Assembly: GCA_026122225.1 (NCBI GenBank)
Contig: JANEZZ010001953.1
Span: forward strand, 930,001 to 994,000
From: Heloderma charlesbogerti
Taxonomy: Eukaryota > Chordata > Lepidosauria > Squamata > Helodermatidae
Direction of reading: 5' to 3'
Length of the DNA: 64,000 bases
Part shown: positions 11,090-22,400 of the stretch, one piece after another
How positions within the stretch are numbered: the first letter of the stretch is position 1
Layout: every line of letters begins with the position of its first letter
Position numbers and translations under genes: made by a program
Notes under the pieces: model-generated
What the model saw: the letters and a program-made list of their open reading frames with translations, nothing else
Database searches by the model: none
What the model was told of the DNA's origin: nothing

Positions 11090-11340
11090 ATTTATTTCGG
11101 GCCTCATTTTTAAGCAAACCAACCTAATTCACACTCCCCAGACTAATATGCAACTCATAACACAGTTGTGCACTTCTCTGAATTTTGCAATGCAGTTCTC
11201 AGCTCAGAAAATGCACCCCCAAATGCATATATTAGGAGGAATAAAGATCTGTGCAAAAAAGGCCTTTTGATGACAGATTTCAAAGAAAATACGTGAAAAG
11301 TGCAGTTTGCGCAAGGATGTGACTCTCTAATCTGTCAATA
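11090..11340. repeat. Interspersed repeat related to 4385-4500
   Basis: Shares the 'attttgcaatgcagttct' and 'aaaatgcacccccaaatgca' blocks with the earlier copy. No coding capacity or clear termini were seen. Confidence 0.45.
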
Positions 11341-11879
11341 CAATTGTCTTACAAGCACATTCACAAATGCTTAGGGCTCCATCACCCAGGCAGAGAATTC
11401 CACATCAATGCCGGTTCTTTCTCTACCCAGTATCATTGCAGGACTGGGTTGCTCTCTCAGATGGCTGTCCCTGTCGCGTTATTTTTCGCTTCTTTGCTTC
11501 TCACAAGGGTGGTGATGCTGCTCAGAGGCATCTCCACCTTTTTGCAAAAAATCATTACATGCGCTCGGGGTATAGCGACAGCTCCTCCCTGGTTCCCGCC
11601 CCTTTCCTTCCCCTTGCATGCTACTGGTGGATGAGGACTGACACGCAGACAGTCCCCCCCACCGACCTCCCCGGGGCCCCCACCTCCCTGTTCAGTGTTT
11701 TTGACAATCTCTGCTGTTTACTCAGCTGTTTACTTGCTGGGAATGTACAGCAGGAGGGTGTCCCAGCAGGTCTGAAGGCCGGCATGCCGCTCTGCCAACC
11801 TGCCACTCTGCTGACCTGCTGCTCTGCCACCTTGCCGCTCTGCTGCAATGCTGACCTGCTGCCTTGTTCAGAACGCTGC

Positions 11880-12290
11880 AGGCTGAAAATGGCAAGGACC
11901 CAAAGCGGTGCAGGCACGGGAAGGCGACACGCCCCACAGCCCATTGTCACCGCCTTCGCCATCATGGCCACACCCCAACAACCCAAAACAACCGCGCACA
12001 GCTGCCAACACACAGTGGTTCATTCGCGCTAGGGGAGAAATACATGGGGAGGTCATGGCGCTCCCTTTGTGCATATTTGGAAAAATACCACATTTTTCTG
12101 TTTGAGGAAAATAGGGCTAGGTGGGCGGAAATGGTGGGATAATGACTGGACGATGATGACGTCATGTAATGGACCCGCACAATTCAGTGAGTGGCCAATC
12201 ATGAATGTGCAATAAACTGGAGGTGTAGAGATGCCCTGAGTCACAGAATTCCTTGACACATGACTCCAGCTTTATTACAGGGAGAGGACT
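11880..12290 (-). mobile_element. MITE-like repeat, family shared with 17763-18060
   Basis: On the minus strand, 12115 to about 11965 aligns with 17880-18030. Shared blocks are 'aaaatgtggtattttt', 'gagcgccatgacctcccc' and a GTTGTTGGGGT-like end. A segment around 12235 ('gtgtagagatgccctgagtc') may be a terminus. I infer a hAT-type MITE from its size and the lack of ORFs; no target-site duplication was established. Confidence 0.5.
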
Positions 12291-13457
12291 TGTTGAGGCC
12301 AGCCTTTTCCATATGCTAGAAAGGTGCGTAGGGGAGGCCTGTGACCCATTCGCTTCTGCGCATGATGGTGATGCAAAGCTGAGTAGTAGTGATGCAAGAA
12401 GCACGGGCTTGGCTCAAAGAGTTATTCCAACACACCTGCTTCCTGGGTGCTCTGGTTGCCACAGTTACACCACAGATTGTTTTCCTGGCTGCTTCCTATC
12501 CTACTCTGAGCTGACTGGCCATCCTTAGCGAAGAAGGGTAAAGTTTATCACGGCTGATCACAAATCTCTAAGACCAGCCTGCACAGTATGTGTCACACCA
12601 GAGCAAGGGTGTTAGACTTACCATATCTCTTTTTGACTAGAACCCCAACAGCCACCAGCCAGAGCCAGGTGCAAAACACATACACTTAGAATTGGAGAAC
12701 AGGGTGCCCCTGAGCACATTCTGAGCCTATGAATTTGTTTTCAGTACCAGAACAGAACTGAACTGAGCTCACAGTCCTTTCACACAAAAGTCCACTCCTA
12801 GTTACCCCAAGCTTTCTTCATTTATGTGGGAAAGGTCATATTGTTGTTATTCTTGTTAAACAACTGGGGGCCAGAAGCCCTTGCCAATGTACCGCAAATC
12901 ACCCAGGGACTTCCCCTTAGACCCAGATCTATTTTTTCTGCCCAGTACAGAAAAGGTATTACAGTACAACTGACCATATTGAAAGAGGAGATATCCCAAG
13001 GACACAGAATAGGCACTGAATACTTCCCTTTTCATTCTACTGTAAGGACTTAGCCTGCTTTAATGGGTTTTTTTTATAGAGAGATCTTTATGGCTTGATT
13101 ATTTCACCAGCTCCAGTGATGACTGTAAAAGAATGGGTTTCTTGTGTCAATAATTTAACTGCCAGAATAGACTGATGTGAGATAAGAAAGCCAGAAGCCC
13201 AGCTGTCACAGGAAGTCATTGTTAGCAAAACTGGCAACCATTCTTATTTGCTTTGCCACATAACATCCGCAGGCATTCTTTTCACCACCACCCTCTTTTT
13301 AGGCAGTCCACGCTTGGCAAAGCACATAGGCAGACCCAGCATCAGCACCCGTGGGCAGGCAGCTGCTGCTGGGGCCCCAGCAGCATTGATGCCTGCCCTG
13401 GGCCCCCCCTTCCTCTCGCTGCTGGGCAGCCAGGCCTTCAAGCGCCATTTACAATTT
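12291..13457. other. Unassigned DNA
   Basis: Nothing recognised beyond a short segment at 12365-12400 ('gatgcaaagctgagtagtag') that resembles 8120-8150. Confidence 0.4.
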
Positions 13458-13503
13458 CCCACAATGCCCCTCAAATAGCATCACATGGGGGCATTGTGGG
13501 GCC
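13458..13503. repeat. Imperfect hairpin
   Basis: CCCACAATGCCCCTC and GGGGGCATTGTGGGG form a stem of about 13 bp around a ~15-base loop. It may be a fragment of a palindromic MITE; nothing else supports a function. Confidence 0.5.
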
Positions 13504-13547
13504 ACCACTTAACCCTGGTCCAGAACAATGCTACATCAGGGACAGTG

Positions 13548-13634
13548 TGGAATTTTTTTGTGAGCTGCCCAGAGAACTTGCATTTTGGGGTGGTTATAGA
13601 AATACAGTAATAAATACAATATAAATAAATGCTG
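13548..13634 (+). mobile_element. L2-type LINE 3' end fragment
   Basis: The run 'tttttgtgagctgcccagag', then 'ggggtggttatagaaatac', ends in an ATAAATA tail. This is the typical short terminal piece of an L2-like LINE. Confidence 0.7.
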
Positions 13635-15265
13635 ACTTGCAGCTGTCTTCTGCCGCTTGGTAAGCCCCTGCTGGGGATCTACCAGTGTAGGTGGGGGCCC
13701 ATCAGAGGTCACACTGCTAAGAACACCCTCATGCCTGGAGCTGGTCTTAGATAGGAAATAATGCAGCCCTCTCATAGGTGACAAGCTTAGGAAGAGAGAC
13801 TGGCTTGGCTGTGCCCATCTGCGATACACCTGACGAGGCTGAGCTGTGTGGAATCCCAGCTGAAGGAGCACGCTCTACCTGGGATAAATCACCCTGGAGA
13901 CTCTGGGTCGAAGGAATAAGGAAGCTTGCATTTACTGCAGGAAATACATGTTGTATAGGAGGATCCCCAGCTCAAGATGGAGGGGAGCCCAAAGAGACAT
14001 CTCCTGTCTGAGAGGCAAGAGCATGAAGGAGGAGGAAGTGAGGTCAGGAGCCCTTAGAGTCTACCATGGGAAGGAAGGTCAGCACAGATCAAAGGATAGT
14101 CTAGGAAGCTTGGAGGTCCTCTATCTATTCCCTTTCTGTGCAGGCACATCTGCCTGTTCTCTTCTCCCTTTGAAGCTAGCTGAGTTCCCACACTGCCAGC
14201 ACTTCAACTACTGCCTTGACGGGCCTGAGCAGGCCTTAGAAGCAGTACAGCTTGTACAACAGCACAACTGAAATAGGTTTGAGCCCCACTGCTTGCAGGT
14301 TGTGTTGAAATGGATTTGCCCAGGCCTTTCAGCGTCGCGCTGCTCCCACCCCAGCTGGCAGGGACAACACCATCCTACAAAGGAATGGTTGGCTTCACAT
14401 CAGCCACTGCCGCAATTGGTTCCTGGGTGCAGGGAACATCCTTGCCTTTGTAGCTGTTGGTGGACTCCATGCAGAGAGTAAAGTGTAACACAGGGACAGA
14501 GTAATGGCCAGGTGTTCGGTAGATGGTAGTAAGTAAGTTAGTGAATGAGAGTGCTGCTGCCACCGAGATGATCTTCAAGTTCTCTTGCCTCAGGCTCCCT
14601 CGGCCATTAGTGGTACTCATGCTGTCTACATTTGGAAGTATCTGTTGGGGCAGACAGGATAATCATTGAGACAATACTCTCCCCTGTAGAGAGTGGATCT
14701 CTCTACACAGTTTCTGCCTGTGCTGCTTTACGTGGTTTCATTCTGATACCTGAAAGCAGGTGCTCATGAGGGTTTGGCCAGCAGTAACAGTGCCTGGAAT
14801 GGAGTGCCTGATGTTCACCAACAGAGATGCCTGTGCTGCCTATTGCCTTTATCAGTGCATAGCAGAAGCTTATTTGCCTTTTGGGTTTCATGGCCACACC
14901 CCTTCCCTACTGCACAATGTATACTTGTCCTGTTTTCCAGGCTTCTACCTGTTGAGGGAGGGAGGAATGTTTACCCAATACACAGTCTTTGAGGGTAGAC
15001 GAGACGTGAGAGATACTTGTACCAGTCATACTTTGAATCTGAGACATGGAATCCCCGCCCCTGCCAGCGCCTGTGTGAGGTGTGCTTTGTCCTAACATCC
15101 CCAGTTGGAGGAGTGAAGTTGGAAGTTCCTGTTGGCTGTTTATGCCTGGCATCCCGAGGCAGGGAACCAGTAAGGGTTCTGAGAGACAAGTGTTAACAAT
15201 ATGCTCTTTATATGTTTATTAGGCAAGGCTGTTTGGAAAAAGAGCACTCTTTTGTTTCAAGTGTG
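13635..15265. other. Unassigned DNA
   Basis: Several short open frames occur (for example around 13950-14270 and 14760-15095), but none shows a domain, conserved motif or convincing splice boundaries. Confidence 0.4.
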
Positions 15266-15852
15266 CTCTCCATGGGGCTGCCTTTGAAGACAACTCAGAA
15301 ACTTCAGCTGGTACAGAATGCAGCCACTTCCATCCTTGCTAGGATCATATTACACCAATTCTGTACTTCCAATGCATTTCCACACCCAATTCAACGTGTG
15401 TATTTTTTTAACCTTTAAAGCCCTAAACAATTTAGATCCAGGTTATTTGAAGGACCTCCTACACCTCCATCTGTATGAACTGGCCTGTGCTTTAAGATCA
15501 TCTTTGGAGGCCCTATTTTCTGACCCACCATGAAAATCAGTAAGGTTGGCATACGCTAGAGATAGAGACTTCTCGCTGGTGGCCTCTACCCTATAGGATT
15601 CCCTCCCAAGAGATATATGGCAGATTTCATCTGTGGCCACTTTTACGTAGGTGTTAAAAACATACTTGCCTCTGGCTTTTACTGAAAACATTTTATGGTA
15701 TTTGCTGCAGTTAGAAATTTGACATTGTATTTTATTGTAACTAACTTGTTTTAAAATTGTTGTTTAAATTTAAGGTGCTTTTATAATTTGCTTGTCATCT
15801 TGGGAAAATCATGATCTTGAAATGCAGCTAAGAAATATATAAAATAAATAAC
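15266..15852 (+). mobile_element. L2-type LINE 3' fragment
   Basis: The coding remnant includes the block translated as GLPLKTTQKLQLVQNAATS, then 'gccctaaacaatttagatcc', 'aggttatttgaaggacctcc' and the 'agatatatggcagattt' region. It ends in a T-rich 3' UTR and an AAATAAATA tail. The same order of blocks is seen at 26775-27360. Frameshifts and stops are present, so it is an old copy. Confidence 0.8.
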
Positions 15853-16089
15853 AAAAAAAATGTCATCAAAGTTCTCCTTGGTGAGCTTCAGGTGTGCTTT
15901 ATGTGAGGACAGAGCTTAATGCTGTAGGCCCTATTATCACAGTTATGGATTCCTTGGCAGGATATTGATGTGCCACTGTTGGCTTAAGATTTCATCAGTA
16001 ACGTATACTGTGGAGGCAGAGCAAGCAGAGGTGGAAGAGATACTTTCCTTTCCTAGATTCCTCTGCACCTAGGAAAAAGAAACCATATG

Positions 16090-16803
16090 CACAGTTATAA
16101 GATGAGGGATACTTGGCTCAACAATACTGCAAGTGAGAAGGATCTCAGAATTGTTCGAGATCACAAGCTGAATATGAGCCAACAATATGATGTGGCCGCA
16201 AAAAAGCTGTGTTAATAGAAGTATAGCTTCCAAATCACGTAAAGTACTAGTTCCCCTCTACTCAGCACTGGTTAGGCCTCATCGGGAGTACTGTGTCCAG
16301 TTCTGGGCACCACACTTTTAGAAGGATGCAGACAAACTGGAGAGGGTTCAGAGGAAGGCAATGAAGATGATCAGAGGACTGGAAATAAAGCCCTACGAGG
16401 AGAGACTGAAAGCACTGGGCCTGTTTAGCCTGGAGAAGAGAAGACTGGGGGGAGATAGGTTAGCGCTCTTCACGTACTTGAAAGGTTGTCACAGAGAGGA
16501 AGGCCAGGATCTCTTCTTGGTCATCCCAGAAAGCAGGACACAGAAGAATGGGCTCAAGTGAAAGGAAGCCAGATTCCAGCTGAACATCAGGAAAAACATC
16601 CTGACTGTTAGAGCAATACAATGATGGAAGCAATGACCTTGGGAGGTGGTGGGCTCTCCCACACTGGAGGTATTCAAGACAAGGCTGTCCAGCCATCTGT
16701 CAGGGATGCTTTGACCTGGATTCCTGCACTGAACAGGGGGTTGGAGTCAATGGTCTTATAGGCCCCTTCCAACACTACTAATCTATGATTCTGTGATTCT
16801 ATG
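16090..16803 (+). mobile_element. CR1 LINE 3' end with ORF2 C-terminal relic
   Basis: The translation includes [20 protein letters not shown], then SLEKRRLGGDRLALF, then [14 protein letters not shown]. This is the conserved CR1 ORF2 C-terminal region, read from 16361. The 3' UTR ends in three ATTCTRTG-type octamers (16779-16803), the CR1 hallmark. Upstream, 'ctgaatatgagccaacaata' corresponds to the LNMSQQ block. It is a 5'-truncated, inactive copy. Confidence 0.9.
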
Positions 16804-17760
16804 ACAGTGGTTTGGGGCTGTACATTGAGTTCATGGGCATGCTATCATAATATGCAACCTATTTTCCAGGTGCATCATTCTGCCATCAACAGCCTAGAAT
16901 ACACTGGTGAAATCCTGGTAATACACCAGTGTAGAGTCTGCAATGCTGGTATATTTTCAGGATCTCTCAACACTAGGGACTTTGTTGGAATCCTATGGCC
17001 CTAGAACTGGCAAAAGTGGACCATAACATTGTGTAATGACCTTACACTACTATGCCATACACACATGCAGTCATTAATGAAAGTTTCACACAGCTCCCCA
17101 AATATACAAGTTTATGGTAACAGCTTAAAATCAGTCACACAGAAGTCTATGCTTTCTGAATTCATTCTGAGTTCTAGTGAAGAATGTATGCCTTTCATAT
17201 TTCTTCAGGGCCTACAGTATTCTTCAGATATATTAATCAAACTGGATTTCCCCCCATCTGCACTGTTATCAAATTGACAAGTATTAAATACTTTTCTTAC
17301 TTCTTCACCTGCCACATGAGGATATCGCATATTTCTGAAATCTCATCTTTCTTACCTGCTCTGCTTGCAATATAATATGCAGCTGAATTCCTTGTTTCCA
17401 CCGTCTCCAGTTCTCTGCAATATTTCCTGAAAACTGCAGCAACTTTGCTGAAAGCTTTACCCGGTCCTCTTATCTTATCTTATCTTTTTTTTTTTGCTTC
17501 TCTGTGTTATATTTAATTTATTTTCTGACATAATGTAATATTTAGTGATGTAACCTTCATAAAATGGTGCCACAGCACACTAAAGTGTGGAACAAACTTC
17601 ACTTCACATGTACATGTCTTACAACAACCGATTTCAAATGGCTGCTGCCCTAGATTTCAATTGTCTGCTAGGCTAGTATTCCCCAGAACAGCTTCTTTCC
17701 ATGCAGCCACTTACAAAACACTTGGGTTCTTCCTTCTCCTATTCTTTCAGGTGAGATAAG
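16804..17760. other. Unassigned AT-rich DNA
   Basis: No recognised repeat or exon. A TTATC-rich, T-rich stretch lies near 17469-17496. Confidence 0.4.
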
Positions 17761-17762
17761 GG

Positions 17763-18075
17763 GGTTCATCACACGGAGCTTTTATCCTGCTATTGAGATG
17801 GCTCTGTCATGGAAGTTTGCGGGCTCTTTAGATGATGCTGTTACCCTCCAGGGTGTCTTCTACCATTTCCTCCAGCCTGTCCCGTGTTTCCCCCAAATGC
17901 AAAAAATGTGGTATTTTTTCCAGCCCACAGAACAGGAGCGCCATGACCTCCCTGTGAAATTCTCCAAAAGCAGGAAGAAACCTCTGTGTCTGGTTGGCTG
18001 TGGGCATTTGTTTTCAGCTGTTGGGGTACCGTCAGGATGAGATTTGACAGGCGTGAGGGCAAGAATTGCCTGCCA
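17763..18075 (+). mobile_element. MITE-like repeat (family with 11880-12290; 5' part also at 30960-31075)
   Basis: The 5' part ('cacacggagcttttatcctg', 'gaagtttgcgggctcttta', 'gctgttaccctccagggtgt') recurs at 30970-31055. The 3' part recurs on the minus strand at 11965-12115. No ORF with motifs is present. A hAT-type non-autonomous element is my inference. Confidence 0.5.
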
Positions 18076-18204
18076 GTTGCATCTCCTGCTTCTGCGTTTC
18101 TCAGTTGGAGAGAGAAGAGGGCAAAATGCCTCCCTGCAAGGAAGGGAGACATCTGATCCCCCACCCACCAAGCTCAGAATCAACATCCTCTGTTGATTCA
18201 GAAC

Positions 18205-18312
18205 ACCTCATTAAGTTCACTGGGGCTTACTCCCAAGTAAGCGTGCGGAGGATTTAAGACTTACAGCACAATCTTACTTTTTATGTCTACTCAGAAGTAA
18301 GTCAGAGATTTC
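18205..18312. repeat. Short MITE fragment (CAATCCTATG family)
   Basis: Contains 'tggggcttactcccaagtaa', then 'cagcacaatcttactttt' and 'tctactcagaagtaagtc'. These are the blocks of the short family described at 1098-1176. Confidence 0.5.
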
Positions 18313-18930
18313 CTGCGGGCTGTGAGAAAACAGTACAGCAGAAGTTAAGCTACAAAAGCAACATCCCCCCCCCCTTTGCACACATGCCAGGGAAGGAGGC
18401 AGGCACTCCCTCAGTTCAAACCAGTGGCTGCCACGTAAAGCCCTTCCTAATCCTGCAAAAAATCTGAAAGCAGGAGGGTTTTTGCGGGGGGTATGCTTAA
18501 TGTAGAAACACCCAGGGTTTACTGAGCAATTGCATAGAATAAGCTATATTGCCTATGTATTTTATATCTCTGTAGGTTAAATGGCTATAGAAAAGAAAGA
18601 TTCAAGGAAGGGTCGAAGAATATCCCTCTTATCCTACACACATCTAAGCATAAAATTAACTGACATAGAACTGCATGAGCAAAGTAAATCTTAAGAACAA
18701 ACCTGTATCTGCAAAGGCAAGCAGATATTAATTTTCCATACTCTATTTGAATGGGCAGAAGTACCCATTCAATGAATGGCCAGGTAGGTGGTGTCAATAA
18801 CTAATTTACTGGGAAATTACCTAAGATAAAAATGAATCAGCCCTCTGCAGCTTCCACGTTATGATACAGGTAAGTTACTTCCTTCCTGTTTGTGTTTAAC
18901 TTTATACCTGTGCTGGTTTTGCAGTAGAGA
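18313..18930. other. Unassigned DNA
   Basis: A poly-C run lies near 18366-18375. No gene was recognised. Confidence 0.4.
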
Positions 18931-19096
18931 TTATGGGCCGATCTACATTGCGCCCGCCATCGCAATGAATTCGGTGTCCCGTCGGGTTAAACGCTCTTGC
19001 ATTAAAACAATGATTATTCACACTCACCCATTTTCCCTGTTGCAGTGCTTCATCGAATGCATGAGGTCAGTTCACACTCGAGCGCTGTATTATTTT

Positions 19097-19690
19097 TAGG
19101 GATGTACAAAAGTCACTTACCTTTTCGACGGGGTGATTCGCGGTGGGGGGGAGGCGCTCTGCACCTCCCCTCGTAATCCTGATCTGGCCGGCTCCACTCC
19201 GCGGAGATTCCGCAGAGCCACTGGCCGGGGCCGCCCGCAGCCAGACATCCAGCCGCTGGGCAGCATTCCGGGGGGAAAAAACCGCGTATGCAAATGATGG
19301 CGGCGGCTACAGCGGCCGCCATTTGCGTTCCCTTTTTTTCGCTGTTTTAGCCTACGTAAATATTTATGTAAGCTATTACGGAGAAAAAAAGGGGAAAGCA
19401 AATAGCGTAGTGGGTGCCATTTGCGTTCCTTTTTTTCCCACCGTTTTAGCCTACGTAAATATTTACATAGGCTAAAACAGCGAAAAAAAGGGAACGCAAA
19501 TGGCGGCCGCCGTAGCCGCTGCCATTTGTGTATGTGGTTGGTTTTTTTGCTTGACGTGATAGGCTATGTAAGTATTTACGTAGCCTATCACGGCAAAGGC
19601 AGCTACGCAAATGGCATGGTGGCCGCCGTTTGAGTTCGCAGCAGCCGGCCGAGAGACCAGCTGCCGCCGCTGGAGCCACCACCGGAGCTA
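19097..19690 (+). mobile_element. Foldback hAT-type element FB1 (right end missing)
   Basis: Starts with the family terminus TAGGGATGTAC and the following 'aaagtcacttacctttt'. Inside are three TACGTA-type palindromes (cores at 19354-19369, 19453-19468 and 19566-19581), alternating with CGCAAATGGCGG-type hairpins (near 19298-19326, 19398-19425, 19495-19535 and 19603-19632). The GC-rich right part ('gagaccagctgccgccgctg') resembles FB2, but the expected terminus and an 8-bp duplication of ATTATTTT are not seen. The copy is therefore truncated or rearranged near 19690. No coding capacity. Confidence 0.8.
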
Positions 19691-19887
19691 TAAAGTATAA
19701 AGTATGAGGTAGTATAAAGTACTACCCAGAAAAATCCCTGTAAGCGGCAGACGCATTAAGTAGAGCATACTTTGAGGAGATCAGCACCGATAGTCCTGTA
19801 GAAAAAGGAGACAGAAGGGGAATCTACATGGCGACGGTTTCTGAAGCGTTTTCTGGCGAATTAAGCCCCTGTAGTTTACCCCACACC

Positions 19888-20375
19888 ATTGGGATATTGT
19901 GAATGGAAAAACAGTGCTACTGTGAAATTGTGAATGACTAAAACAGGCTACAGATTGTGAATGCATGAAGAAGGCTACTACGCTATTGTGAATGGGAAAA
20001 CAGAGCTACTGTGCTATTGTGAATGGGAGACAGCACTACTACAATATTGTGGATCGTTAAAACAAGCTTTAGATTGTGAATGGGAAAACAGTGCTACTGC
20101 ACTATTGTGAATGGGAAAACAGAGCTACTGCACTATTGTGAATGGGAAAACAGCGCTACTGCAATATTGTGAATGGTTAAAACAGGCTATAGATTGTGAA
20201 TGCGTAAAGCAGGCTACTGCACTATTGTGAATGGGAAAACAGCGCTACTGTGAATGGGTAAACAGTGCTACCGCGTTGTGGTGAATGGTTAAAACAGGCT
20301 ATAGATTGTGAATGAGAAAACAGCACTACTGCGATCTTGTGAATAGTTAAAACAGTGCTACTGTGAAGTAGTAGC
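19888..20375 (+). repeat. Minisatellite, ~31-bp unit, about 15 copies
   Basis: The unit is approximately ATTGTGAATGGGAAAACAG followed by TGCTACTGCACT. A variant reads ATTGTGAATGGTTAAAACAG followed by GCTATAG. The variants alternate, which suggests a higher-order unit. The array lies just right of FB1 and inside the possible larger element. Confidence 0.9.
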
Positions 20376-20744
20376 GAAAGGAAGCCCGTGTCCAAAAGCA
20401 CCCTAATGCAAATGGGGAAAAAGAGAATGAAGGGGGGAAAGGGGTGGCCCCACCTCTTGACTGGCCAGGTCACAGCCAGGTCACAGAAACACCCCTAGGC
20501 ATGCCCAGGATTTGATTTGGGGGGATGGGGCACACTGCAGTGGAACCATGCAGGAGCCATGTTTAAGGAAAACAACTCACTAAAATAACTTTGTGAAACT
20601 GTGCAGTTTCCAGAGGGAAACTGTGGGGTTGCTGTGGATTGGCAACAGTGCCATCTGTCACAAATGACACCAGTGTGCTCTCGCTCCACACTAAATCGGC
20701 CATGTAGATTGGGCCAGAGTCCTTTAATATGATACAAGACCTTC

Positions 20745-20916
20745 CCATCTGTAAGCAATACAACAGAGTACAGAACAAGATGGTGTGCTACAAGCAGTTA
20801 AACAAACCATCCTAGAGGGATGACCACAGCAGAAGGCACAAGTACCCATATTACAAATGGTGGGATGAACTATGCTCATAGGATAGAATTGTGTTTCACG
20901 GAGACAGGGTAGTGAT
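20745..20916 (+). pseudogene. Ty3/gypsy pol fragment upstream of integrase (left part)
   Basis: The translation contains a YYKWWDELCS segment, a stop, then DRIVFHGDRVVIPATLR once the FB2 insertion is removed. This is the typical gypsy linker between RNase H and integrase ending in a GDRVVIP-like motif. The fragment is interrupted at 20916 by FB2, whose target-site duplication proves continuity with 21824-22235. Frameshifts and stops are present. Confidence 0.75.
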
Positions 20917-21815
20917 TAGGGATGTATGAAAGTGACTTACCTTTCGCGGATTATGTTGATGGTGGGGGAGGAGGCGTTCTGTCCCTCCCCCCGGAATCCT
21001 GGCCGGGGGGGAGGCGCTCCGTTCCTCCCCCCGGAATCCTCGAACGGCCGGCTGTGCTCCGCGGCAGCTCGGCGGAGCAGCCGGCCAGGCCCGGCCCGGC
21101 CAGGCCAGAGCCGTCCGCAGCCAGATTTCCGGCCGCGGAGGGCTCTGGGTAAAAAAAACCCAACAACAACTGCGTACACAAATGGCGGCAGCTACGGCTG
21201 CCGCCATTTGCGTTCCTTCTTTTTGGCCGTCTTAATCTACGTAAATATTTACGTAGACTATGACGGTGAAAATCAAGGGGAACTCAAATAGCGTAGCGGG
21301 CGCTATTTGCGTCCCTTTTTCATTCACCGTTTTAGCCTACGTAAATCTTTACGTAGGCTAAAACGGCGAATCAAAAGGAGACGCAAATAGCGCCCGCTAC
21401 GCTATTTGCGTTCCCCTTGATTTTCGCCGTCATAGTCTACATAAATATTTACGTAGATTAAGACGGCCAAAAAGAAGGAACGCAAATGGCGGCGGCCATA
21501 GCCGCCGCCATTTGCATACACATTTTTTTTTAACCCACCCCCAACCATGATAGGCTACGTAAAGATTTACGTAGCCTATCATGTCTTTTTTTTTTTTCCC
21601 CACAAGCCTGGAAATGGCGGCGGCGGCAGCCGGTCGGAAGACCACCCGCTGCCGCCGCCACCGCCACCCAGAAGATCCGCCCCAGGTAAGTCTCGTCCTG
21701 GGGGGGATCCGCCTGGGGGCGGAGGGGTAGGCCGTTCCGTCACAGATTTCGGGGGGCCGAATGCACTGGCATTCGGCCTCACTGAGATCCATGGCGGAAT
21801 TCTCTGACATCGCTA
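20917..21815 (+). mobile_element. Foldback hAT-type element FB2 (complete, 899 bp)
   Basis: Flanked by perfect 8-bp duplications of GTAGTGAT (20909-20916 and 21816-21823). Termini are TAGGGATGTA and ACATCGCTA. The centre is an inverted repeat from 21172 to 21521, exactly symmetric about 21346.5. Within it, palindromic cores ACGTAAATATTTACGT and variants start at 21239, 21339 and 21439, exactly 100 bp apart. Between these lie CGCAAATAGCG- or AAATGGCGG-type hairpins. A further TACGTA hairpin is at 21557-21572. GC-rich arms flank both sides. There is no transposase, so mobility would require a hAT enzyme in trans. The class is inferred from the 8-bp duplication and TAGGGATG ends. Confidence 0.9.
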
Positions 21816-21823
21816 GTAGTGAT

Positions 21824-22235
21824 CCCAGCAACTCTGAGGTGAGACATCAGGTACCAAATCCATGCCTCACACCTGGGAATAGAATCATTCCTCAGGCAAG
21901 CACAGGAGTGCATCTACTGGCCAGGCATGAATACTCACTTGAGAACATACCTGAAGCGGTGTGAAGTGTGCAAGGAATACAGTAATAAGCAGCAAAAGGA
22001 GACATTAAATCTTCATGATGTTCCCTCCTGGCCCTCACAGAAAATAAGAACAGACTTGTTGAGTGTCAGTGACCAACACTATATGGTCACAGTAGACTAC
22101 TACTCCAATTTTGGGGAGGTGGATTATCTTAAAGACCCTCAAGCAAGAACAGTGGTCAGGAAGCTTCGTGCTCGTTTTCTGAGGCCTGGGATGCCTGACA
22201 CTGTTTTCTCAGACAATGGCCCACAGTACACTTAA
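21824..22235 (+). pseudogene. Ty3/gypsy integrase fragment
   Basis: From about 21880 the translation shows the H-x-CxxC zinc-binding region (QECIYWPGMNTHL, then CEVCKEYSN), the catalytic-core start TVDYYSNF and the SDNGPQYT motif before a stop at 22233. These are hallmarks of gypsy integrase. The rest of the core and the 3' LTR are missing. The left continuation is at 20745-20916 across FB2. Confidence 0.85.
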
Positions 22236-22239
22236 CTGT

Positions 22240-22400
22240 GATGTAACCAAGACATAGATACCTGTTGCCAGATCAGACTAACTCAGGAACACTAGACATC
22301 GTTGTGCAAATGCACTTCTCACCACTGCTGGCACCTGAAGATCTAGGAATAATGTTGGATCCAGGAGCACTCCCAAGCCATGATCTTTCAGGAAGGGCAA
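22240..22400 (-). mobile_element. L2-type LINE RT fragment
   Basis: On the minus strand the frame reads GLGVLLDPTLFLDLQVPAVV and then RSAFAQ. This matches the block seen on the plus strand at 26595-26660 (GVVLDPELSLEAQVNSVAQS). It abuts the gypsy integrase relic. Confidence 0.6.

Larger units (their letters stand above)
18931..20722. mobile_element. Possible larger composite element enclosing FB1 and a minisatellite
   Basis: GGGCCGATCTACATTG near 18932 and the reverse complement of 'catgtagattgggcc' near 20700-20714 look like imperfect inverted ends about 1.8 kb apart. A related motif ('gaatctacatggcgacgg') lies at 19820. Between them lie foldback element FB1 and a 31-bp minisatellite. I could not find a matching target-site duplication, so this outer element is tentative. 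Confidence 0.35.

Noticed and set aside
11367..12032. 221-codon plus-strand frame as a gene
   Set aside because: Cys/Leu-rich low-complexity stretch, partly in a repeated MITE-like segment; no domain.
19143..19633. Overlapping frames on both strands rich in repeated short peptides
   Set aside because: They are readings through the foldback hairpins of FB1, including mirrored peptides on opposite strands, which is a palindrome artefact.
19888..20375. CRISPR-like array
   Set aside because: The repeated unit is a contiguous diverging minisatellite with no unique spacers, in a vertebrate genome.
21430..21831. 133-codon minus-strand frame
   Set aside because: Lies entirely in FB2's palindromes and GC-rich arm; not a transposase.
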